Below are positions 30,276-35,349 of a DNA stretch of 37,955 nt, piece after piece (the stretch's first letter is position 1; every line of letters begins with the position of its first letter). The notes under the pieces are model-generated. The model did no database searches. It worked only from the letters and a program-made list of their open reading frames with translations, and was not told the DNA's origin. Source of the stretch: Oscillospiraceae bacterium (GTDB lineage Bacteria; Bacillota; Clostridia; Oscillospirales; Oscillospiraceae). The position numbers and the translations under genes are program-made. The DNA is taken from NCBI GenBank assembly GCA_017458085.1, contig JAFTGE010000013.1:1-37955 (forward strand), in the 5' to 3' direction.

Positions 30276-31529
30276 ATGAGTAAAGTTATGGAGCTTCGCA
30301 ATAAGCGTAACACCCTCTGGGAGCAGACAAAGGCTTTCCTTGAGGAGCATCGCGGCGAGAACGGCCTTGTGGAGGCGTCCGCTGTCGAACAGTACGAGAA
30401 GATGGCCGGTGACGTGAAGGCACTTGGTGCCGAGATTGAGCGTCTGGAGAATCAGGCAGCCTTTGAGGCAGAGCTTGCCAAACCGACCAGCAAGCCGGTG
30501 GTGGGGACTCCTTCCGCTGAGATGCCGAAGAAGACGGCAACCAACCCGATGGCGACCGATGAATACACCGGCGCATTCTGGGATATGATGCGTGGCAACT
30601 CCTCTATGGATGTCCGCAATGCCCTGTCCATCGGAGAAGACACCGAAGGCGGTTATACCGTGCCGGATGAGTTCGAGCGTAAGCTCGTGCAGGGTCTGGA
30701 AGAGAACAACATCTTCCGTCAGATGGCACACGTCATCAAGACCGGTTCCGGTACCCGTAAGATCCCGATTGCCAACGATATCATGGAGGCAAGCTGGATC
30801 GACGAGGGCGAGGAGATCCCGGAGACCAACACCAAGTTTGCACAGACCACTCTGTCCGCGTATAAGCTCGGTGCCATGATCAAGGTCTCCAATGAGCTGC
30901 TGAATGATTCTGCGTTTGATATCGCTGCCTACATCTCCGAGCGTTTCGGTGTTGTGATGGGCAATGCGGAGGAGAACGCGTTCATCAACGGCGACGGCGA
31001 TAAAAAGCCGACCGGACTTCTGGCAGACAACGGTGCCGAGATCGGCCTGACTGCTGCTTCCGAAACCGCTCTGACCTTCGACGAAATCTTCCAGCTGTAT
31101 TACAGCCTGAAAGCTCCGTATCGCAGAAAGGCTTCCTTCCTGTGCAACGAGGCGATCCTGCTGCAGTTGATGACGCTGAAGGATAAGAACGACAACTATA
31201 TCTGGAAGCCGTCTCTGGATATCGCGAAACCGGATACCATCCTTGGACGTCCGGTCTACACCAGCTCCTTTATGCCGGTACCGGCTAAGGGTGAGAAGAC
31301 ACTCTGCTTTGGTGACTACAGCTACTATTGGGTTGCCGACAGATCCAACCGCACCTTCCGCAGGCTGAACGAGCTGTATGCCCGCACCGATCAGGTAGGT
31401 TTCCTTACCACCCAGAGGGTAGACGGCAAGCTGATCCTGCCGGAGGCTGTGAAGGTGCTTAAGATGAAAGGCACCAAGGCTGCGACGACCGGTGGCACCA
31501 CTGGTGGCACAACCGGCGGCAACGGCTAA
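30276..31529 (+). CDS. Major capsid protein, HK97 fold
   Basis: A 417-residue capsid protein. Residues about 1-90 are a helical delta domain with coiled-coil character (ELRNKRNTLWEQTKAFLEEH and on), probably removed by the protease. The capsid body includes GGYTVPDEFERKLVQGLEEN, ASWIDEGEEIPETNTKFAQT, LSAYKLGAMIKVSNELLNDS and FINGDGDKKPTGLL. The C-terminus carries a short Gly/Thr repeat (TGGTTGGTTGG). SD CAGGAGGTAATTACT. Confidence 0.95.
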   Translation: MSKVMELRNKRNTLWEQTKAFLEEHRGENGLVEASAVEQYEKMAGDVKALGAEIERLENQAAFEAELAKPTSKPVVGTPSAEMPKKTATNPMATDEYTGAFWDMMRGNSSMDVRNALSIGEDTEGGYTVPDEFERKLVQGLEENNIFRQMAHVIKTGSGTRKIPIANDIMEASWIDEGEEIPETNTKFAQTTLSAYKLGAMIKVSNELLNDSAFDIAAYISERFGVVMGNAEENAFINGDGDKKPTGLLADNGAEIGLTAASETALTFDEIFQLYYSLKAPYRRKASFLCNEAILLQLMTLKDKNDNYIWKPSLDIAKPDTILGRPVYTSSFMPVPAKGEKTLCFGDYSYYWVADRSNRTFRRLNELYARTDQVGFLTTQRVDGKLILPEAVKVLKMKGTKAATTGGTTGGTTGGNG

Positions 31530-31544
31530 TCGTAACGGATTAAC

Positions 31545-31573
31545 GGGCGGGGAATCATAACGGTTCCCTGCCC
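31545..31573 (+). other. Hairpin after the capsid gene
   Basis: GGGCGGGGAA pairs with TTCCCTGCCC (one mismatch) around a 9-nt loop. No T-run follows. Likely an mRNA 3'-stabilising structure or partial stop. Confidence 0.55.
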
Positions 31574-31595
31574 ATAGGAAAAGGAGGATACCAGT

Positions 31596-31928
31596 ATGGC
31601 ACTGATAAGCCTTGATCACGCAAAGGAATACCTGCGCGTGGATTCAGCAGATGAGGATGCCCTGATCGGTATCCTCTTATCATCCGCCGAGCGGCTCTGC
31701 ATCGATGTCGGGAGACTTTCCGAAGAGAAATGGCGGGAGATCAACGATGATGAATCCGAGCCGGTCATCTATTCCGCATTGGAGCTTTCTCAGATCCGGG
31801 AGCTATTAAAGGTGGCGATCCTGTACACCCTCGGATATCTGTATGAGCATCGGGAGGAAGCGGATCATCACGACCTTGTACTGACGCTTAGGAACCTCCT
31901 GTTCTCGATCCGGGAGGGGGTGTTTTGA
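31596..31928 (+). CDS. Head-tail connector protein (gp6-like)
   Basis: A 110-residue helical connector of the phage gp6-like type: LISLDHAKEYLRVDSADEDA, LIGILLSSAERLCIDVGR and LKVAILYTLGYLYEHREEA. It would form the ring that joins portal and tail. SD AAAAGGAGGATACCAGT. Position after the capsid gene fits. Stop overlaps the next start by one base. Confidence 0.88.
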   Translation: MALISLDHAKEYLRVDSADEDALIGILLSSAERLCIDVGRLSEEKWREINDDESEPVIYSALELSQIRELLKVAILYTLGYLYEHREEADHHDLVLTLRNLLFSIREGVF

Positions 31929-32272
31929 TGGAGCGAAAGATCGCAAGGTTCAATGAAAAGATCACCTTCCAGAAGAGCACGGTATACGAAGACCGGTATA
32001 AAAACCATCGGCAGAGCTGGGAGGATTACTTTACCTGCCATGCCTATGCCAACACCTATACCGGTGAAGAAGATGAAGGGGAAGTTACCTATGAGAACAG
32101 GACAGTTACCTTCGAAGTGCGTGCCTGCTCGGAGCTTACCCCGGTCACTTCAACCGGATACCGGATCCTGTTTCGTGATGAGGCATATGACATTGAATAC
32201 GTGGATCATATGAACTACCAGAACAGGACGCTGAAGTTTAAGGCCAGACGGGAGGTGCGGCAGGATGGGTAA
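31928..32272 (+). CDS. Head-tail adaptor / head closure protein
   Basis: A 114-residue beta-barrel protein of the phage head-tail joining family (SPP1 gp16-like). Seen: ARFNEKITFQKSTVYEDRYK, YFTCHAYANTYTGEEDEGEV, STGYRILFRDEAYDIEYVDH and RTLKFKARREVR. Start at 31928, with CGGGAGGGGGTGTTTTG as SD. It overlaps the next gene by 8 bases. Confidence 0.88.
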   Translation: MERKIARFNEKITFQKSTVYEDRYKNHRQSWEDYFTCHAYANTYTGEEDEGEVTYENRTVTFEVRACSELTPVTSTGYRILFRDEAYDIEYVDHMNYQNRTLKFKARREVRQDG

Positions 32273-32648
32273 GAAAGTATCGATCGACCAGATGGCTTCT
32301 GAGATCGAAAAGCAGCTGGAGGAATATAAAGACCTGACAACTATGCAGGTAAAGAAGGCTGTGAAGGATGCCGGGGATACCGTTAAGAAACAGATCAGCG
32401 CGACTGCACCGGTGAAGTCCGGGCGGTACGCAAAGAGCTGGCGGTCAAAGACCACAGCGGAGACCTCGTCAAAGCTGGAGGTGACGGTATATTCCCCGTC
32501 CCGCTACATGCTTGCGCACCTGCTGGAAAATGGCCATGCAAAACGCGGAGGCGGCAGGGTGCGGGCAATCCCGCATATCGCACCTGCAGAGGCAGCTGGC
32601 GAGGAGAAACTGACGGCAGATATTGAGCGGGCACTCAGAAACGGCTAG
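32265..32648 (+). CDS. HK97 gp10-like tail component
   Basis: A 127-residue protein of the HK97 gp10 type: helix MASEIEKQLEEYKDLTTMQV, VKKQISATAPVKSGRYAKSW, then SPSRYMLAHLLENGHAKRGG and IPHIAPAEAAGEEKL. The HLLENGHAKRGG block is the family hallmark. SD CGGGAGGTGCGGCAGG. Likely a tail-terminator-proximal or neck protein. Confidence 0.9.
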   Translation: MGKKVSIDQMASEIEKQLEEYKDLTTMQVKKAVKDAGDTVKKQISATAPVKSGRYAKSWRSKTTAETSSKLEVTVYSPSRYMLAHLLENGHAKRGGGRVRAIPHIAPAEAAGEEKLTADIERALRNG

Positions 32649-32660
32649 AAGGAGGAGCGC

Positions 32661-32987
32661 ATGACGTATCAGGATATCGTGGAAATGGCAGAGGAAGCAA
32701 ATCTTCCCTGCGCCTATGACCACTTTGCAGAAGGCCAGTCACCGGATCCGCCTTTTCTTCTGTTCCTGCTTCCGGGAGATGATAACTTCTCAGCGGATGG
32801 GACGCCTTATCTGAAGGTGACGGTCATTCATTTTGAACTGTACACGGATTTTAAGGATCCGGAACTGGAAAAACGTATCGAAGCCGTGCTGGAGAGGCAT
32901 GGCATTTTTTATGACAAGAGCGAAGTATGGATCGAATCGGAGAAGCTATACGAGGTGCTCTACGAAATGGAGGTAGCTTATGAGTAA
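32661..32987 (+). CDS. Tail terminator-like protein
   Basis: A 108-residue small protein in the position of the tail terminator (HK97 gp11/lambda U position): AEEANLPCAYDHFAEGQSPD, PFLLFLLPGDDNFSADG, LKVTVIHFELYTDFKDPELE and WIESEKLYEVLYEMEVAYE. The PELEKRIE pattern followed by the closing beta segment fits the family. SD AAGGAGGAGCGC. Overlaps the major tail gene by 8 bases. Confidence 0.8.
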   Translation: MTYQDIVEMAEEANLPCAYDHFAEGQSPDPPFLLFLLPGDDNFSADGTPYLKVTVIHFELYTDFKDPELEKRIEAVLERHGIFYDKSEVWIESEKLYEVLYEMEVAYE

Positions 32988-33573
32988 GAATAAGGTCAAA
33001 TACAACCTGAAAAACGTCCATGCTGCCAAGCTCACCAAGAACGGTGACGGGACGTTTTCCTATGCCACTCCGCAGGCGATCCCGGGTGCTGTATCGCTTT
33101 CGCTGGATGCGGAGGGCGAATCTTCTCCGTTCTATGCGGACGGTATTGTGTATTTCCGTACCACATCCAACAACGGATATTCCGGTGACCTGGAGATTGC
33201 CCTGATCCCGGAGTGGTTCCGTACGGAAATTTTGAAGGAGATCAAGGACAGCAAAGGCGTGCTGGTGGAGACCAACACCAATACGGAGTCGGTGTACTTC
33301 GCGCTGCTCTTTGAGTTTGACGGCGACGTGCATGCCATCCGTCACGTGATGTATAACTGCACGGCATCCCGTCCTTCCATCGAGTCCGAGACGAAGGAAG
33401 AGAATATTGAACCGGTAACGGAGACCCTTTCCCTGACCGCTGACCCGAGGGAAGACGGTCTTGTGAAGTCCCGCACCGGCGATGATACGGAATCCGAAAC
33501 CTATCAGAACTGGTACAAGAGCGTTTATGTACCGGAGCTGACAGAGGAAGAGGAATCTGGCGGACAGGGTTAA
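32980..33573 (+). CDS. Major tail tube protein
   Basis: A 197-residue tail tube protein of the phi13/TP901-like type. Hallmarks: NKVKYNLKNVHAAKLTKNGD, TPQAIPGAVSLSLDAEGE, FYADGIVYFRTTSNNGYSGD, LEIALIPEWFRTEIL and TESVYFALLFEFDGDVHAIR. No Ig-like extension. Followed by a hairpin and the tail chaperone gene. Confidence 0.92.
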   Translation: MSKNKVKYNLKNVHAAKLTKNGDGTFSYATPQAIPGAVSLSLDAEGESSPFYADGIVYFRTTSNNGYSGDLEIALIPEWFRTEILKEIKDSKGVLVETNTNTESVYFALLFEFDGDVHAIRHVMYNCTASRPSIESETKEENIEPVTETLSLTADPREDGLVKSRTGDDTESETYQNWYKSVYVPELTEEEESGGQG

Positions 33574-33587
33574 TCGCAATCAACTGG

Positions 33588-33610
33588 GGCGGGAGCATAC
33601 CACTTCCGCC
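33588..33610 (+). other. Hairpin after the major tail gene
   Basis: GGCGGGAG pairs with CTTCCGCC (8 bp, one G-T) around CATACCA. No T-run. It parallels the hairpin that follows the major capsid gene. Confidence 0.55.
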
Positions 33611-33637
33611 TCTTCGTACATTAAGGAGGAGTAAGTC

Positions 33638-34024
33638 ATGTTACAGAAAACGGTAGAGATTTGCGGCAAAGAAGTGAACTTCCGGTCATCTGCGACCGTG
33701 CCGCGTTTATACAGGATGAAGTTCGGGCGCGATATCTTTAAGGATCTGTCCAAACTGGAGAAAGCCTACAAGGCCAAGCAGGATAAGGACGGTGATGGAG
33801 CAGACGGTTTTGAAATCGAGGATCTGGAGATCTTCGAGAACGTAGCTTATATCATGGCCTTCCATGCGGACCCGTCCATCCCAGGCACGATCGAAGAATG
33901 GCTGGAGGAATTTGAGATGTTTTCCATCTATGAAATCCTGCCGGAAATCCTTGAGCTGTGGGGCACCAACCTGATCACGGATGTGACAGCTAAAAAAAAC
34001 TTCAGGCAAGTAGCAGAGAAATGA
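33638..34024 (+). CDS. Tail assembly chaperone, gpG-like
   Basis: A 128-residue tail assembly chaperone: VEICGKEVNFRSSATVPRLY, KFGRDIFKDLSKLEKAYKAK, FENVAYIMAFHADPSIPG and IEEWLEEFEMFSIYEILPEI. Near its 3' end lies an A-rich slip site (33993-34000). A -1 shift there reads on into the 34021 frame, as in lambda G/GT. SD AAGGAGGAGTAAGTC. Confidence 0.88.
   Translation: MLQKTVEICGKEVNFRSSATVPRLYRMKFGRDIFKDLSKLEKAYKAKQDKDGDGADGFEIEDLEIFENVAYIMAFHADPSIPGTIEEWLEEFEMFSIYEILPEILELWGTNLITDVTAKKNFRQVAEK
33993..34000 (+). promoter_or_regulatory. Predicted -1 ribosomal frameshift site
   Basis: The sequence T followed by eight A and C gives zero-frame codons AAA-AAA-AAC, a classic A-AAA-AAC slippery heptamer. 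Slipping back one base gives AAA-CTT-CAG and runs through to 34185. A stop (TAA) in the -1 frame at 33991-33993 lies just upstream, so only ribosomes slipping here enter the frame. A GCGC/GCGC pairing around 34028-34050 could stimulate it. Confidence 0.7.
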
Positions 34025-34185
34025 CGACGGCGCTGTTCCTTTTGCGCTGCGTGGAGATCGGGATTTCGATATCCGATCTCGACCTGCTGACGATCGGAAT
34101 GGTACTCGACGTTTGGACAGAAAAAGGCAATGACTCCGTGAAATACGCACGGGTTGCAGGTCAGTCGGAGTTCGACAAATTTTAA
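34021..34185 (+). CDS. Tail assembly chaperone, T-part (frameshift extension), 54 aa
   Basis: In the -1 frame relative to the gpG-like gene. TTALFLLRCVEIGISISDL is followed by TIGMVLDVWTEKGNDS and QSEFDKF, the typical downstream part of siphovirus chaperones (SDLDLLTIGMVLD pattern). It is probably made as a fusion through the slip site. An ATG at 34021 overlaps the gpG stop but has no good SD, which supports frameshifting over independent start. Confidence 0.78.
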   Translation: MTTALFLLRCVEIGISISDLDLLTIGMVLDVWTEKGNDSVKYARVAGQSEFDKF

Positions 34186-34203
34186 TCGGTTTCCTGCAAA
34201 TAA

Positions 34204-34245
34204 AAGTATCTGCATATAGAGTGTGCACTCTGTATGCAGATACTT
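34204..34245. terminator. Long perfect hairpin between convergent genes
   Basis: A 13-bp perfect arm (AAGTATCTGCATA / TATGCAGATACTT) continues as AGAGTG/CACTCT after one mismatch. On the minus strand TTTTATTT follows, giving a proper terminator for the toxin-antitoxin transcript. On the plus strand only GATTATTCTT follows, so tail-operon read-through is likely. Confidence 0.75.
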
Positions 34246-34247
34246 GA

Positions 34248-34658
34248 TTATTCTTCCTCTGGCATGTATCGGTTGAAGAATTCGGAAACGGTAACGATCT
34301 CCACATCCTTGATTTTTTCAAGGGACAGCAGATCCTTGTCTCCGCTCACAATATAGATGCATTTTCCTTCTACTGCACAGTCGATGAATTTATCGTCGTC
34401 AGGATCCCGGCACACATGAAAATTCTGGGTCGGTGTGACGATCTTGCAGGAAGCAGCGATCTGTAATAGCGGGATGCGTATAGGTTTATCAGGGTATCGT
34501 TTACGGAGTTCATCGAAGGTTTCCGGGTATTCGATCAGGATCTCAGGTGATGCGACTGCGTCGATATGTTTTCTGAAAAGCTCTTCGAGCAGTTGCCTCG
34601 GACGTCCTCCAAAGAAGATGGCTGATGCGACAACATTGGTGTCGATTACTATTTTCAT
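34248..34658 (-). CDS. PIN-domain toxin
   Basis: A 136-residue PIN ribonuclease of a type II toxin-antitoxin pair. Acidic active site: D6 in KIVIDTNVVASAIF, acidic residues in EILIEYPETFDEL, D in CRDPDDDKFIDCAVEG, and D in YIVSGDKDLLSLEKI. Predicted to cut RNA unless held by the AbrB-type antitoxin encoded just upstream (4-base overlap). Opposite in direction to the tail operon that surrounds it. Confidence 0.9.
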   Translation of the reverse strand: MKIVIDTNVVASAIFFGGRPRQLLEELFRKHIDAVASPEILIEYPETFDELRKRYPDKPIRIPLLQIAASCKIVTPTQNFHVCRDPDDDKFIDCAVEGKCIYIVSGDKDLLSLEKIKDVEIVTVSEFFNRYMPEEE

Positions 34659-34936
34659 TTCGTAGCTCTCTTTCGGGCACGGACAGTTTTAATCGCATCC
34701 TCTATGTCAGATTCAGTCAGGCCGACCTCGGTTGCCCATGCATTGGCTGCATCGAACATGGCTTTGACTTCTGAAATATCCGGCTCGATAACAGGACGGA
34801 GCAGAATACTTTCACCATCACTGAAGATCATAAATTTTGCACCGGGCTGGATATTCATTTCGTTTCGGATGGACACCGGAAGGACAACCTGTCCTTTAGA
34901 AGAAACCGACGTAATTTCAGATACGTACTGGGACAT
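34655..34936 (-). CDS. AbrB/MazE-type antitoxin
   Basis: A 93-residue antitoxin. An N-terminal SpoVT-AbrB swapped-hairpin domain (ITSVSSKGQVVLPVSIRNEM, then NIQPGAKFMIFSDGESILL) binds DNA, and the helical C-terminal part should wrap the PIN toxin. Start at 34936 with GAAAGGAGGGCTTGTT; an upstream Met in frame overlaps the SD and is rejected. A 15-bp palindrome between promoter and SD is a natural autoregulation site. Confidence 0.88.
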   Translation of the reverse strand: MSQYVSEITSVSSKGQVVLPVSIRNEMNIQPGAKFMIFSDGESILLRPVIEPDISEVKAMFDAANAWATEVGLTESDIEDAIKTVRARKRATK

Positions 34937-34954
34937 AACAAGCCCTCCTTTCAA

Positions 34955-35002
34955 GTAAGATTATCTTACCTAAAGTATAAACGATAGATCCGAAAATTGC
35001 AA
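34955..35002 (-). promoter_or_regulatory. Promoter and operator of the toxin-antitoxin pair
   Basis: On the minus strand, TTGCAA (35002-34997), a 17-base spacer and TATACT (34979-34974) form a near-consensus vegetative promoter. Immediately downstream the palindrome GTAAGATTATCTTAC (34955-34969) overlaps the expected transcription start, a fitting operator for the AbrB-type antitoxin. Confidence 0.75.
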
Positions 35003-35021
35003 GAGGAAGCAGGAGATCAAA

Positions 35022-35315
35022 ATGAAAACAATTTGTAACGTCTGCAGGAAACGGACGGACATAGGAAAACCGGATATCCGGACAGAGGGTGATCTGGAAA
35101 TACAGTACATTACCTGTCCGTCCTGCGGGCAGGAATACATTGTAGCCGTGACGGATCCAGGCTTAAGAAAACAGATAAAGTCTTATGACCGTCTGCAGCA
35201 GAAGATTAAAAACGGAAATGCTGCGGTTGGCGTCTACCGGAAGGCGGAGGAGCTCCATCAGGAGAACGTCATGCGCTGCCAGCAGCTGATAGCACAGTAT
35301 CTGGGAATCGAATGA
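35022..35315 (+). CDS. Small zinc-ribbon protein before the tape measure, 97 aa
   Basis: Two CxxC pairs, CNVCRKRT at the N-terminus and ITCPSCGQEYIVAV around residue 34, form a zinc ribbon. The rest is a helical, coiled-coil-like tail (KQIKSYDRLQQKIKNGNAAV and onward). SD CAGGAGATCAAA. It sits between the toxin-antitoxin insert and the tape measure; a tail-assembly helper is possible but unproven. Confidence 0.7.
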   Translation: MKTICNVCRKRTDIGKPDIRTEGDLEIQYITCPSCGQEYIVAVTDPGLRKQIKSYDRLQQKIKNGNAAVGVYRKAEELHQENVMRCQQLIAQYLGIE

Positions 35316-35349
35316 TTCATAAAGTAAGCATGGGAAGGAGGTGCTCACA

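Noticed and set aside
30231-31619. 462-codon open frame on the minus strand opposite the major capsid gene
   Set aside because: The plus-strand HK97 capsid protein is unmistakable. The reverse frame is a by-product of its codon use.
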